Positions 46,345 to 55,814 of a DNA stretch of 64,000 bases are shown here, one piece after another. This DNA comes from Eubacterium multiforme (GTDB lineage Bacteria; Bacillota; Clostridia; Clostridiales; Clostridiaceae), in the NCBI RefSeq assembly GCF_030813415.1, contig NZ_JAUSUF010000009.1, positions 53,230-117,229 on the forward strand, written 5' to 3'. The notes under the pieces were generated by a model. That model did not search any database. It was not told the DNA's origin and saw nothing but the letters and a program-made list of their open reading frames with translations. Made by a program: the position numbers and the translations under genes. How positions within the stretch are numbered: position 1 is the first letter of the stretch; each line of letters begins with the position of its first letter.

Positions 46345-46403
46345 GAATAATTCATTATCTAATAGATAATTTATTATAACTAAATATAAAAGGGGGATAA
46401 GAA

Positions 46404-48095
46404 ATGAAATTAAGTAAAATCAAAAAACTTTGTGCTACTACTTTAGCAGTGGCCATAAGTGCATCTGTTTTTACTGGGTGTGGAAATTCTAATGAAGGGG
46501 GCTCTGGATCTGGAACTGATTCTGTAGAGCAAAAAATTACTTATAATATTGGGGCTGTTGTTGAAACAATAGATCCAGCACTTAATACAGCAGTAGATGG
46601 TTCAACAATTATATCAAATGCATTTGAAGGATTAGTAAAGCTTGATGAAAATGATAAAGCTATTCCTGGAGTTGCAAAGGAATGGAAAGTATCAAAGGAT
46701 GGCTTAACTTATACTTTTAAATTGCGAGATGATGCAAAATGGTCAGATGGTAAAGCCGTTACTGCAAAAGATTTTGAATATGCATGGAAGAGAGTATTAA
46801 CAAAAAAGACAGCAGCAGAATATGCATATCAATTATTTTATATTAAAAATGCAGAAGAATATTATAATGGAAAAGTTAAAGATAAGGATTTAGGAATTAA
46901 AGTTATTGATGATAACACTTTAGAAGTTAAATTAAATTCTCCAACTCCATATTTTATAGAACTTATGGCATTTCCAACATATATGCCTGTAAGAGAGGAT
47001 GTTATAAAAGCTAATAAGGATAAGTGGATTAATAAACCAGAAACTTATATTTCAAATGGACCATTTAAATTAACAGATTATCAAATGAAGGATTCTTATA
47101 CTTTTGAAAAGAATGAAAATTATTGGGATAAAGATAATATAAAATTAGAAAAGTTAATTTGTAAAATGGCAACTGATGAAACAAGTTCCTATGCATCATT
47201 AGAATCTGGAGATTTTGATGTTATATCAAATGTTCCTATAGAAAGAATAGATGATGGTAAAGAAAAGGGATTAGTTAAAATATATCCTAATTTAGGAACA
47301 TATTTTATATGTGTAAATGTAGGAAATGAATTTGATAAACTAGATAAAAATGTTCAAAAAGCTCTTTCTAATAAAAAGGTAAGACAAGCACTTTCATTAG
47401 CTATAAATAGAGTTTCAATAGTTGAAGATGTTGCTAAGGCAGAACAAGTACCATCAGCAAGTTTTGTACCATCTGGACTTAAAGATGATGATGGAAAAGA
47501 ATTTAAAAATAATAAATTTGATCCTACAAAACAGGAAGAAAATGTAGAAGAGGCTAAGAAGTTATTAAAAGAAGCTGGATATCCAGATGGAAAAGGACTA
47601 CCAGAAATTGAACTTATGTATAATTCAGAAGGTGGACATAAAGCTATTATGGAAGTTATTGAGCAAAATTGGAAGGACATTGGAGTTAAAGTTAAACTTA
47701 CAAATCAAGAATGGGCAGTATTTTTAAATACAAGACAAAATGGAGATTACCAAATTTCAAGACATGGATGGTCAGCAGATTATACAGATCCAATGACATT
47801 TTTAGATATGTGGTTAAGTGGAAATGCAGAGGATAAAAATAGTTGGGGAAATAATGATGCTCATTTTTCTAATAAAGAGTATGATGAATTAATTAAAAAG
47901 GCTAAAAAAGAAAAAGATAATAAGAAGAGATTTGAATATATGAAAAAGGCAGAAGAAATATTATTAGAAGAAATGGCAGTTATACCAATTTATGATTACA
48001 CTAAAATACATGGGGCACAACCTTATGTAAAAGGATTTAGAGCATCAACTTTAGGTCAAGTATTTTTTGATAAAGCTTATGTAGAAGCTCATTAA
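46404..48095 (+). CDS. oppA: Oligopeptide-binding lipoprotein OppA
   Basis: 563 residues. A lipoprotein signal ends in SVFTGC with Cys26 as the lipidated residue, so it is anchored to the outer face of the membrane. IDPALNTAVDGSTIISNAFEG, YTFKLRDDAKWSDGKAVTAK and WSADYTDPMTFLDM are family 5 solute-binding blocks. It binds peptides for the OppBCDF channel. Being last in the operon, with its own GGGGG ribosome site, it ends at a strong terminator. Confidence 0.95.
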   Translation: MKLSKIKKLCATTLAVAISASVFTGCGNSNEGGSGSGTDSVEQKITYNIGAVVETIDPALNTAVDGSTIISNAFEGLVKLDENDKAIPGVAKEWKVSKDGLTYTFKLRDDAKWSDGKAVTAKDFEYAWKRVLTKKTAAEYAYQLFYIKNAEEYYNGKVKDKDLGIKVIDDNTLEVKLNSPTPYFIELMAFPTYMPVREDVIKANKDKWINKPETYISNGPFKLTDYQMKDSYTFEKNENYWDKDNIKLEKLICKMATDETSSYASLESGDFDVISNVPIERIDDGKEKGLVKIYPNLGTYFICVNVGNEFDKLDKNVQKALSNKKVRQALSLAINRVSIVEDVAKAEQVPSASFVPSGLKDDDGKEFKNNKFDPTKQEENVEEAKKLLKEAGYPDGKGLPEIELMYNSEGGHKAIMEVIEQNWKDIGVKVKLTNQEWAVFLNTRQNGDYQISRHGWSADYTDPMTFLDMWLSGNAEDKNSWGNNDAHFSNKEYDELIKKAKKEKDNKKRFEYMKKAEEILLEEMAVIPIYDYTKIHGAQPYVKGFRASTLGQVFFDKAYVEAH

Positions 48096-48110
48096 TTAAA
48101 AAATTATAAT

Positions 48111-48146
48111 AAAAATATGGTAGATATTATATCTACCATATTTTTT
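48111..48146. terminator. Bidirectional terminator between oppA and dapB
   Basis: AAAAATATGGTAGAT pairs with ATCTACCATATTTTT, with T runs on both strands. Confidence 0.88.
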
Positions 48147-48149
48147 CTT

Positions 48150-48905
48150 TTATAATCCGATTACATCATCCATAGTATACAAACCAGGTTTTGTAACTTT
48201 ACTCATATATTCACAAGCTTTTAAAGCTCCAACTGCAAATACTTCCCTTGAAATCGCTTTATGATTTAATTCAATAACTTCTCCAGTACCTGCAAAGATT
48301 ACATCATGATCTCCAACAATTGAACCACCACGTATTGCGTGAATTCCTATTTCTTCTTTTTCACGTTTATGATGACCAGATCTTCCATAAACATATTTAG
48401 TTTCTTCATCTAAAGAATCTTTAATAGTGTCAGCTAAAAGAAGAGCAGTACCACTTGGTGCATCTACCTTTTGGTTATGATGTTTTTCAATTATTTCAAT
48501 ATCATAATTACCATATAATAAAGGAGCAACCTTTTTTAATAAAGAATTTATTAAGTTAATGCCAAGAGACATGTTTGCTGATCTAAATAAAGGAAGAGTT
48601 TTGCTCTTTTCATCTATAAGATCTAAATCTTCTTTAGAAAAACCAGTTGAGCATATAATTAATGGCTTTTTTGTTTTCTCTGTTAATTCTAATAATCCTT
48701 TTAAAGCTTCAGCTCTTGAAAAATCAAGTAAAACATCATATTCAATATCTACATCTGAAGGAGAGGCAAATATTTTGTATGGTGAATCTTTTTTTGGAAA
48801 TCTGTCAATACCTGCTACAATTTCAAGATCCTTAAAATCTTTTACTATATTTGTTATAACAGTTCCCATTTTACCGGAAGCTCCGTTTAATATTATTTTA
48901 GTCAT
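48150..48905 (-). CDS. dapB: 4-hydroxy-tetrahydrodipicolinate reductase
   Basis: 251 residues. [11 protein letters not shown] is the NAD(P)-binding motif, [13 protein letters not shown] and [19 protein letters not shown] is the DapB signature with catalytic His and Lys. It makes tetrahydrodipicolinate, the substrate of DapH. It is the third gene of the minus-strand asd-dapA-dapB operon, 12 nt after dapA. Confidence 0.97.
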   Translation of the reverse strand: MTKIILNGASGKMGTVITNIVKDFKDLEIVAGIDRFPKKDSPYKIFASPSDVDIEYDVLLDFSRAEALKGLLELTEKTKKPLIICSTGFSKEDLDLIDEKSKTLPLFRSANMSLGINLINSLLKKVAPLLYGNYDIEIIEKHHNQKVDAPSGTALLLADTIKDSLDEETKYVYGRSGHHKREKEEIGIHAIRGGSIVGDHDVIFAGTGEVIELNHKAISREVFAVGALKACEYMSKVTKPGLYTMDDVIGL

Positions 48906-48917
48906 AACTTTATCTCC

Positions 48918-49796
48918 TTACATTAATTTATATTTTTTTAATGTATCCTCTAATTTATTTTTTAGTGTTTCATCCATTTCATATAAAGGAAGTCTTAAAG
49001 GACCAACTTCAAATCCCATTAAGTTAAGGGCAGTTTTAACTGGAATAGGATTAGTTTCTAAAAATAATGAATTTGCAAGTTCTAAAGTATCTATTTGAAT
49101 TTTTGATGCTTCATGACATTTAGAATCTAAATACATTCTTGTCATATTATGAACTTCCTTTGGAATTACATTTGCAAGAACAGATATAACTCCCTTTCCG
49201 CCAAGAGACATAATAGGTATGATTTGATCATCATTTCCTGAATAAATATCTATTGAATCTCCACAAAGAGCTTTTATCTGTGCAACTTGACTTAAATTTC
49301 CGCTAGCTTCTTTAACAGCTACAATATTTTTAAGCTTTGAAAGCTCCTTTAAAGTAGCAGGTGATACATTCATACCAGTTCTACTTGGAACATTGTAAAC
49401 TATTATTGGAATATTAACTCCATCATTTACAGCTTCAAAATGTTTTATTAAACCTTTATTGTTTGTTTTATTATAGTATGGTGTAATTACTAAAATTGCA
49501 TCAACTCCAACGCTTTCAGCGTATTTACTCATTTCTACAGCAGCTTTAGTATTATTTGAACCAGTACCTGCAATTACAGGAATTCTTCCATTTATAACGT
49601 CTACTGTAAACTTTATAACTTCTTTCTTTTCATCTAAAGTCATAGTAGTAGCTTCACCTGTAGTTCCACATATTATTATAGAGTCAGTTCCTTCTTTTAC
49701 ATGCCATTCTAAAATTTCTTTTAACTTGTCATAGTTAACTCCATCATTAGTAAAAGGAGTAACTAATGCAACACCTGAACCTTCAAAAATTGCCAT
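48918..49796 (-). CDS. dapA: 4-hydroxy-tetrahydrodipicolinate synthase
   Basis: 292 residues, TIM barrel. [23 protein letters not shown] and YNVPSRTGM are DapA blocks, and the Schiff-base lysine is in [10 protein letters not shown]. It condenses pyruvate with aspartate semialdehyde, the first committed step to diaminopimelate and, in the mother cell, dipicolinate for spores. GGAGG precedes the ATG. It lies between asd and dapB. Confidence 0.97.
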   Translation of the reverse strand: MAIFEGSGVALVTPFTNDGVNYDKLKEILEWHVKEGTDSIIICGTTGEATTMTLDEKKEVIKFTVDVINGRIPVIAGTGSNNTKAAVEMSKYAESVGVDAILVITPYYNKTNNKGLIKHFEAVNDGVNIPIIVYNVPSRTGMNVSPATLKELSKLKNIVAVKEASGNLSQVAQIKALCGDSIDIYSGNDDQIIPIMSLGGKGVISVLANVIPKEVHNMTRMYLDSKCHEASKIQIDTLELANSLFLETNPIPVKTALNLMGFEVGPLRLPLYEMDETLKNKLEDTLKKYKLM

Positions 49797-49831
49797 ATTA
49801 AAACCTCCAAAATTTATTTAATTATTTATTA

Positions 49832-50818
49832 TTAATCATTAATCATTAACTCAGCGATTTGGACTGCATTTAATGCAGCACCCTTTCTTATGTTGTCTGC
49901 AACAACCCAAAGGTTTAATCCATTGTCTACACTAAAGTCTTTTCTTATTCTTCCAACAAAAACATCATCTTTATCAGATGCTTCAAGAGGTGTTGGATAT
50001 TGTAGGTTTTCAACATCATCACAAAGAGTAACCCCTTTAGCTTCTTCTAGAGTTTTAAATATATCAGATAATTCAAATGGTTTTAAAACTTCAACATTTA
50101 TACTTTCACTATGAGAATTTAAAACAGGAACTCTAGCTGTTGTAGCAGTTACCTTTAAATCATCAAGATGAAGAATTTTTCTTGTTTCATTTATCATTTT
50201 CATTTCTTCTTTAGTGTATCCATTATCTAAAAATACATCTATATGAGGTAGAACATTACCTGCTATTGGTTTTGGGAACTTTTTAGGTGCAATACCTTTT
50301 TGTCCATCTTCTAAATCTTTTATAGCTTGCATTCCTGCACCAGATACTGCTTGGTAAGTTGAATAGATAACTCTTTTTAATCCATATTTATCGTGAATTG
50401 CTTTTAAAACAGGCATTGCTTGAATTGTAGAACAGTTTGGATTTGCTATTATTCCATTGTTCCATTTTATATCTTCTGGATTTACTTCAGGAACAACTAA
50501 AGGAACCTTAGGGTCCATTCTCCAAGCACTACTATTATCTATTACAACAGCACCATTTTCTGCGAAAATAGGAGCAAATTTTAGGCTTGTATCACCACCT
50601 GCTGAAAATAATGCAAAATCTAATTTTTTAGATTTAATATTTTCTTCACATGTTTCTTCAACAATATATTCATTTCCTTTAAACTCCATTTTTTTGCCTG
50701 CAGATCTTTTTGAAGCAAAAAGATAAAGATTATCTACTGGAAAATTCCTTTCTTCTAAGATGCTTAATATTTTTCTACCGACATTACCAGTAGCCCCAAC
50801 TATTGCAATGTTATACAA
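49832..50818 (-). CDS. asd: Aspartate-semialdehyde dehydrogenase
   Basis: 328 residues starting at TTG 50818, six bases after GGAGGG. IVGATGNVGRKIL binds NADP and NPNCSTIQ carries the catalytic Cys. LNSHSESINVE and VADNIRKGAALNAVQIAE are further ASADH blocks of the Gram-positive type. It supplies aspartate semialdehyde to DapA. It heads the asd-dapA-dapB operon. Confidence 0.97.
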   Translation of the reverse strand: MYNIAIVGATGNVGRKILSILEERNFPVDNLYLFASKRSAGKKMEFKGNEYIVEETCEENIKSKKLDFALFSAGGDTSLKFAPIFAENGAVVIDNSSAWRMDPKVPLVVPEVNPEDIKWNNGIIANPNCSTIQAMPVLKAIHDKYGLKRVIYSTYQAVSGAGMQAIKDLEDGQKGIAPKKFPKPIAGNVLPHIDVFLDNGYTKEEMKMINETRKILHLDDLKVTATTARVPVLNSHSESINVEVLKPFELSDIFKTLEEAKGVTLCDDVENLQYPTPLEASDKDDVFVGRIRKDFSVDNGLNLWVVADNIRKGAALNAVQIAELMIND

Positions 50819-50845
50819 ATTAATCCCTCCAATACTTTTTTGTAA

Positions 50846-50873
50846 ATTGTATTTCTACAATATATTTATACAA
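50846..50873 (-). promoter_or_regulatory. Probable promoter of asd-dapA-dapB
   Basis: On the minus strand TTGTAT (50873-50868), 16-bp spacer, TACAAT (50851-50846). The leader would be only about 20 nt, leaving no room for a lysine riboswitch; none is recognisable in this gap. Confidence 0.45.
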
Positions 50874-51036
50874 TAACTATAAGTATTTATTAAAGAAATA
50901 TCAAGAGTTATAGAAAAAATACTTATAAAAAAGATGTATCAAAAAAACTTTTCACATAATTATATTAAAACCTTAGAAATATAATACATTTTTTTATTCT
51001 TTATGGAAAAGATATATAAAGAATGGAGGAATAAAT

Positions 51037-51288
51037 ATGAGTAAAACACCTTTAAAAAAAATAATAAAATCTAAGATTAAAGCAAATAAAGAACTTACAG
51101 AAATAGAAAAACTTAGAGAAAAAATAAAATATGAAATTGCAGAGGAACTTGGATTAAAAGATAAGGTAGATAATGGAGGCTGGTCTGCACTAACAGCAGA
51201 GGAAACAGGAAGGATAGGTGGAATGATGACAAGTAGAAAAAAGAAGCTTCACATTCCAACAAATGATGAAATATTAGGAAGAAAATAA
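51037..51288 (+). CDS. Small acid-soluble spore protein, alpha/beta type
   Basis: 83 residues, lysine-rich. IKYEIAEELGLKDKVDNGG contains the germination-protease recognition region (cut expected after Glu33) and GGWSALTAEETGRIGGMMTS follows, both typical of alpha/beta SASPs. These coat DNA in the dormant spore and protect it from heat, UV and chemicals, then are digested on germination. It is longer than the usual 60-70 residues because of the basic N-terminal and C-terminal extensions, as in the C. perfringens Ssp4 type. GGAGG precedes the ATG. A forespore (sigma-G) promoter was not clearly identified. Confidence 0.88.
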   Translation: MSKTPLKKIIKSKIKANKELTEIEKLREKIKYEIAEELGLKDKVDNGGWSALTAEETGRIGGMMTSRKKKLHIPTNDEILGRK

Positions 51289-51316
51289 TAACTAATAAAA
51301 ATGTAATTAAATTAGT

Positions 51317-51345
51317 TTGACTAAATGTAGAAATAATTATAATAT
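51317..51345 (+). promoter_or_regulatory. Promoter of the methyltransferase-hslO unit
   Basis: TTGACT (51317-51322) with TAATAT (51340-51345) at 17 bp, or TATAAT (51338-51343) at 15 bp. Confidence 0.55.
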
Positions 51346-51383
51346 AAATGGTAGTGTTTTTCTAAAATGAATGGGGGAATTAT

Positions 51384-52130
51384 ATGGCATATGGTGAATT
51401 TGCTAAGATATACGATCAACTAATAAATGAAGATATAGATTATGAAAAAATAGCAAATAGAATTAGAGAAATTTTAAATGAATATAAAGTAGAAAAAACA
51501 GATTATTTAGATTTAGCCTGTGGAACAGGAAATGTTTCATTAAGGCTTGCAAAAGACTTTAAAAAATCCTTTGCAGTAGACCTTTCAGATGATATGTTAA
51601 TGGAAGCTTTTGAAAAGTTTAAAAAGGAAAAAATAAAAAGTCAAATAGTATGCCAAGATATGACTGAGTTAAATCTTAATCATAAATTTGATTTAATAAC
51701 TTGTGTTTTAGATTCTACTAATTATATATTAGAAGACTCTGGAATTTTAAATTATTTTAATGGAATCTATAACCACTTAAAAGAGGACGGAATATTTATA
51801 TTTGATATAAATTCATATTATAAATTATCTACTATATTAGGTAATAATATTTATACATACAATTCAGAAGATGTATTTTATTCATGGGAAAATACCTTTG
51901 AAGATGAAATTACAAATATGTTTTTAACTTTTTTCATTAAAGAAGGAGAACTGTATGAAAGATTTGAAGAAGAACATTTTGAAAGAGCATACAAAGAGAA
52001 ATTCTTAGAAGATGCACTTAAAAAATGTAAATTACATGTATTAGGAAAATTTGAAGGGTATTCAAATAAAAAGGTTTGTGATCTTTCAGAGAGAATTTTA
52101 TATGTAGTTAAGAAGGACGGGGAGGTATAG
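51384..52130 (+). CDS. Class I SAM-dependent methyltransferase
   Basis: 248 residues. LDLACGTGNVSLRLA is the SAM-binding motif I, VDLSDDMLMEA motif post I, and DLITCVLDSTNYI motif IV. The N-terminal YGEFAKIYDQLINEDIDYEK is shared with small-molecule methyltransferases of the YqeM type. The substrate is unknown. hslO begins 4 nt after its stop, so they form one operon. Confidence 0.88.
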   Translation: MAYGEFAKIYDQLINEDIDYEKIANRIREILNEYKVEKTDYLDLACGTGNVSLRLAKDFKKSFAVDLSDDMLMEAFEKFKKEKIKSQIVCQDMTELNLNHKFDLITCVLDSTNYILEDSGILNYFNGIYNHLKEDGIFIFDINSYYKLSTILGNNIYTYNSEDVFYSWENTFEDEITNMFLTFFIKEGELYERFEEEHFERAYKEKFLEDALKKCKLHVLGKFEGYSNKKVCDLSERILYVVKKDGEV

Positions 52131-52133
52131 TTT

Positions 52134-53018
52134 ATGAAAGATAAAATTATTAGAGGTACAGCCAAAGATGGAATGATAAGATTTATAGGAGGTATTACTA
52201 CTAACTTAGTTAATGAAGGAACTAAAATGCACGAGTGTACACCAGTTGCTTCAGCAGCTCTTGGTAGAATGCTTACAGCATGTTCATTAATGGGAGTACA
52301 ATTAAAATCAGATAAAGAAGCAATAACATTAAAAATTGATGGTGGCGGAGAACTAAAAGGTGTTACAGTTACAGGACATTCAGATGGTTCTGTTAAAGGA
52401 TTTATAGGAAATCCAAATGTTGATTTACCACTAAAAGAAAATGGAAAGCTTGATGTAAGTACTGCAGTTGGAACAAAGGGATTACTTTATGTAATAAAGG
52501 ACATGGGATTAAAAGATCCATATGTAGGACAGGTTCCAATTTATACTGGAGAAATAGCAGAAGATTTAGCATATTATTTTACAGTGTCAGAACAAACTCC
52601 ATCAGCAGTTGCCCTTGGAGTTTTAGTTGATAAAGATTTTTCAATAAAGGCTTCAGGAGGATTTATAATTCAAATGATGCCAGGTGCTGATGATCTTTTA
52701 GCAGATATAATAACTTATAGACTTCAAGATATGAAACCAATAACAACTCTTATAGAAGAAGGAAAAACAATAGAAGAAATAATGGAAGATATTTTTGAAG
52801 ATATGGATCCAAAAATATTAGAAACTATGGAACCAACATATAAATGTGACTGTTCAAGAGAAAGAATAGAAAAGGCATTAATAAGTATTGGTGAAAAAGA
52901 CCTTAAAGAAATTTATGAAGATGGAAAAGACGAAGAAATAGTTTGTCATTTCTGTAATAAAAAATATAAGATTACTCATGAAGAAATTGGAGAACTTTTA
53001 GAAAAGTGTAAAAAATAA
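52134..53018 (+). CDS. hslO: Redox-regulated chaperone Hsp33
   Basis: 294 residues. The N-terminal domain has [27 protein letters not shown] and [13 protein letters not shown]. The C-terminal zinc switch is complete: Cys238 and Cys240 in KCDCSRER, Cys271 and Cys274 in VCHFCNKKY. Under oxidant the four Cys release zinc and form disulfides, turning the holdase on. The GTG/ATG start is close to the methyltransferase stop. It adds to the oxidant defences of the window (see 28.3-33.1 kb). Confidence 0.97.
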   Translation: MKDKIIRGTAKDGMIRFIGGITTNLVNEGTKMHECTPVASAALGRMLTACSLMGVQLKSDKEAITLKIDGGGELKGVTVTGHSDGSVKGFIGNPNVDLPLKENGKLDVSTAVGTKGLLYVIKDMGLKDPYVGQVPIYTGEIAEDLAYYFTVSEQTPSAVALGVLVDKDFSIKASGGFIIQMMPGADDLLADIITYRLQDMKPITTLIEEGKTIEEIMEDIFEDMDPKILETMEPTYKCDCSRERIEKALISIGEKDLKEIYEDGKDEEIVCHFCNKKYKITHEEIGELLEKCKK

Positions 53019-53059
53019 AATAATACTTTATAGAAGCAATTTTTAATAGTACCTTACAA

Positions 53060-53094
53060 AAAAAAGTAGGATTCAAATTTGAATCCTACTTTTT
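53060..53094 (+). terminator. Intrinsic terminator after hslO
   Basis: AAAAAGTAGGATTCAAA pairs perfectly with TTTGAATCCTACTTTTT. Confidence 0.9.
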
Positions 53095-53114
53095 GTATAT
53101 TATATTTTTTAAAG

Positions 53115-53186
53115 AGGCGCTGCCCAGATTTGAACTGGGGAATAAAGATTTTGCAGACCTCTGCCTTACCACTTGGCCACAGCGCC
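53115..53186 (-). tRNA. tRNA-Cys (anticodon GCA)
   Basis: On the minus strand a full cloverleaf: acceptor GGCGCTG/CAGCGCC, D arm GCCAAGTGGTAAGGC, anticodon stem GAGGT/ATCTT around CTGCAAA (anticodon GCA), T arm with GTTCAAATC, and discriminator T73 as is normal for cysteine. CCA is not encoded (the following bases are CTT), so CCA is added after RNase Z trimming. Confidence 0.95.
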
Positions 53187-53295
53187 TTATATTTATAGTA
53201 TATTAAAATAAAAAAAATATATTACTAAAAAATAAAAAATACATTTAAAAAATTTTTATGGATAAACTTATTATATAGGAAAGGAGTGCTTTTTT

Positions 53296-53940
53296 ATGGA
53301 TGTATTACAAATGAAAGATATTGAACACCACTTACTTTATGATAAAAAACCTTCTGAGTATTTTAATTATTTATTACAAAATGGAAAATTAAAAAAAGAG
53401 CCATTAAATGAAATAGAGAAACTAAAGGATGTTATGCAGTCAAAAAAGCATCACCCAGAAGGAAACGTCTGGAATCATACTATGTTAGTAGTTGATAATG
53501 GAGCTTATTATAGAGAATATGCAAATGATAAAAAAGCCTTTATGTGGGCTCTTCTTTTACATGATATAGGTAAGATTAAAACAACAAAAATGAGGAAAGG
53601 AAGATGGACATCTTATAATCATGACAATGTAGGCTCAGAGGAAGGATATAAGTTTTTAAAGAAATTAGGATGTAATGATGAAGAGTTTATAGAGAAGGTT
53701 AGAAATTTAATAAAATATCATATGCACTTTTTATATATAAAAAATAATCTTCCCTTTGGAAATGAAAAAGAAATGATAAAAAATGTTGATATAAATGATA
53801 TTACATTAGTTTTTTTATGTGATAGATTAGGTAGAGGTGGATTAGATAAAGAAGGTAAATTAGAAATAATTGCTAGTATCCATGAATTTTTAGAAAAATA
53901 TAGAGATAGTGGTAATAAAAATTTAAATTTCATTAAATAG
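53296..53940 (+). CDS. HD-domain phosphohydrolase
   Basis: 214 residues. HPEGNVWNHTMLVV, then LLLHDIGKIKTT (the HD metal pair) and YNHDNVGSEEGYKFL form an HD-superfamily metal site. The arrangement with an N-terminal 40-residue helical lead-in resembles the HD domain of tRNA nucleotidyltransferases, but no nucleotidyltransferase domain is present. A nucleotide or phosphoester hydrolase role is likely; the substrate is unknown. The tRNA-Cys upstream is on the other strand. Confidence 0.8.
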   Translation: MDVLQMKDIEHHLLYDKKPSEYFNYLLQNGKLKKEPLNEIEKLKDVMQSKKHHPEGNVWNHTMLVVDNGAYYREYANDKKAFMWALLLHDIGKIKTTKMRKGRWTSYNHDNVGSEEGYKFLKKLGCNDEEFIEKVRNLIKYHMHFLYIKNNLPFGNEKEMIKNVDINDITLVFLCDRLGRGGLDKEGKLEIIASIHEFLEKYRDSGNKNLNFIK

Positions 53941-53942
53941 AT

Positions 53943-53985
53943 AAAAGCTATAAAGGTTTGTTAGTTCAAACTTTTATAGCTTTTA
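53943..53985. terminator. Terminator after the HD-domain gene
   Basis: AAAAGCTATAAA plus GTTTG pairs with CAAAC plus TTTATAGCTTTT, between convergent genes. Confidence 0.85.
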
Positions 53986-54038
53986 TTTTATTATAAATTG
54001 AAACATTTTATATATGGGGACGTAATATATATAGAAGC

Positions 54039-54740
54039 TTATAAAGTTAGAATGCTGCCTCTATCTATAAGCTTTGAATTTCTTAAATAAACAGGTTCTA
54101 CATTGTGCTTTTTTAAAAAGTTCAATACTTCTTCTCCGTACTTATAATAATTTAAGTTACCAAAGAAAGCTAATTTGTTGTTGCCAATTGTACCTCCTGT
54201 ACCACCTATAAATCCATAATCTAGTCCTTCAAGAATAATATCACCAGGAGGAAGGAGAAGAGTATCTAAACCTTCAGCTAATAAAGAATTGTATATTAAT
54301 TTATCAGATGTTATGAAGGCTTTATCATAAATATTTAATACAGAACATTTTGTGTAGCCTTGAGATACATTAATTAATTTCTTTAATGGTGAGTTATCTA
54401 ATAGATTTTTATCTGTGTATTTAAGGTTATGCATTAAAAAAGTTTCTGTTATTAAAGCATTTAAAATAATATCACTAGGGTATTTATTTCCTAATGAGTT
54501 ATTAGAAAAAATATAATTTATAGAAAACTCTTTTAATTTTTTTAAAAAGGTTTTATCTATATCTTTATGTACTATTACTGTTTTATTTTTTTTGTTTAAA
54601 ATATTTAATTGTATATCAACATGACCACAAATTGCATCATAAACAAGAGTAGTTTTTGGGACTTTAATAGGAATTACACCTTCACTTTTTAAATTTACTA
54701 TTTCTTCCTCTGATATTCTATAATCAACAAAAGAATACAT
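54039..54740 (-). CDS. Conserved clostridial protein resembling the GME-fold DUF6873 family
   Basis: 233 residues, unknown function. The architecture is suggestive of a guanidino-group-modifying (GME) fold: an N-terminal strand-helix with PKTTLVYDAICGHVDIQL, a middle stretch GYTKCSVLNIYDKAFITSD, and C-terminal LDYGFIGGTGGTIGNN, LAFFGNLNYY and SKLIDRGSIL. GHVD, GGTGG and the C-terminal region would sit at the active site. The family assignment is from memory of this motif set and is moderate. It lies alone on the minus strand; the AGGAGG before ATG 54740 is clear. Confidence 0.6.
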   Translation of the reverse strand: MYSFVDYRISEEEIVNLKSEGVIPIKVPKTTLVYDAICGHVDIQLNILNKKNKTVIVHKDIDKTFLKKLKEFSINYIFSNNSLGNKYPSDIILNALITETFLMHNLKYTDKNLLDNSPLKKLINVSQGYTKCSVLNIYDKAFITSDKLIYNSLLAEGLDTLLLPPGDIILEGLDYGFIGGTGGTIGNNKLAFFGNLNYYKYGEEVLNFLKKHNVEPVYLRNSKLIDRGSILTL

Positions 54741-54885
54741 AAATTATCCTCCTTAATATAAATATATAATTAAATTACTACTAATATGCTGAAAAATCAA
54801 TAAAAATAGGAAGTTTTACAAAATGATTTAAGGTATAGGTAAAATGTATTTAATACATACTATTACTAAGAAGGGAGTGAAATAT

Positions 54886-55761
54886 ATGCTTGTGCTAAAG
54901 TTAGCTTATATGGGAGAATTAGACTTTATAAAAGAGTTACAAGAATTGAAAACCCTACTAAAAAATAAAGATATAGTAATAGGTTTAGTTGAAAAAATAG
55001 AAGGTAAAATTCATATTGTAAAAGTTATGTGTGATGAAGAGTGTTATAGTGATAAAATTTTTGAAAAAATTAAAATATATATAAGTGAAATATTATATAA
55101 AATAGTAATTAAAAATTATAAGGAAAAAGAATTATTTGAATTTTTAACAGATACTTATTTTTTCTTAAAGCAGGATGAAATAATAGAAATAGAAAAAAGT
55201 ATAATGGATACATTTTATAAGAAATTATCTATTAAAGATGAGGTAAGCGTTTATTGCGAAAATAAAATAAATAAAATAACATCTAATATAAAAGAATGTT
55301 TAGATGAAAACAATGAATTTAATATAAATGGATTTATAACATTTAGAATGAAGGAACTTAAAGGTGATATAGAAAGAGTTATAGATAAAGTAATTGAAAA
55401 ATATATGGTAGAAAAAGAATATAGAGAGTTTATAAAACTTTTAAAGTATTTTGTTGATATACAAGAGAGTAAACTTGAAAGAGTTGATATTATAATTAAT
55501 AAAGATGGAGGGTACAGTGTAGTAGACCAAAATAATATTGATCTTTTTGATGAATTTATGAAGGAGCTATCAGATTGCAAATTAGGCGTAGATGCAAATG
55601 TTGAAGATGTAATAATAAGCGGGTTAATAACTAATGCTCCAAAAAAAATTAATATTTTTAAAAAAAAGTACTGTACAAATAAAGAATTCATTGATACAAT
55701 AGTAAATGTCTTTGAAAAGCGTGTTGAATTTATTAATGAATGTGATAAAAATTTATTATAA
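54886..55761 (+). CDS. ytxC: YtxC-like putative sporulation protein
   Basis: About 291 residues from ATG 54886, nine bases after AAGGGAG; the open frame extends to 54844 without a ribosome site. It is almost wholly alpha-helical, Lys/Glu-rich, with FLTDTYFFLKQDE, FNINGFITFRMKEL and REFIKLLKYFVDIQES as in YtxC. In Bacillus ytxC lies by thrS and infC; here it directly precedes infC with no thrS between. The family is linked to sporulation; its molecular role is not known. Confidence 0.75.
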   Translation: MLVLKLAYMGELDFIKELQELKTLLKNKDIVIGLVEKIEGKIHIVKVMCDEECYSDKIFEKIKIYISEILYKIVIKNYKEKELFEFLTDTYFFLKQDEIIEIEKSIMDTFYKKLSIKDEVSVYCENKINKITSNIKECLDENNEFNINGFITFRMKELKGDIERVIDKVIEKYMVEKEYREFIKLLKYFVDIQESKLERVDIIINKDGGYSVVDQNNIDLFDEFMKELSDCKLGVDANVEDVIISGLITNAPKKINIFKKKYCTNKEFIDTIVNVFEKRVEFINECDKNLL

Positions 55762-55778
55762 CTAAATTCAAAAAAATG

Positions 55779-55807
55779 TTGACAAAGATAAATGAAGATA
55801 GTAATAT
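55779..55807 (+). promoter_or_regulatory. Promoter of the infC-rpmI-rplT operon
   Basis: TTGACA (55779-55784), 17-bp spacer, TAATAT (55802-55807). Transcription should begin near 55814. Confidence 0.75.
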
Positions 55808-55814
55808 ATTTATG

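Noticed and set aside
48559..49098. Antisense ORF across the dapB-dapA junction
   Set aside because: It overlaps two clear enzymes on the other strand and shows no family motif.
50935..50961. Sigma-G promoter for the spore-protein gene
   Set aside because: TGTATC and CATAATT are loosely similar but the spacing (14 nt) and bases fit poorly.
50819..51036. Lysine riboswitch before asd
   Set aside because: The likely promoter leaves only about 20 nt of leader, and no lysine-riboswitch elements are seen in the gap.
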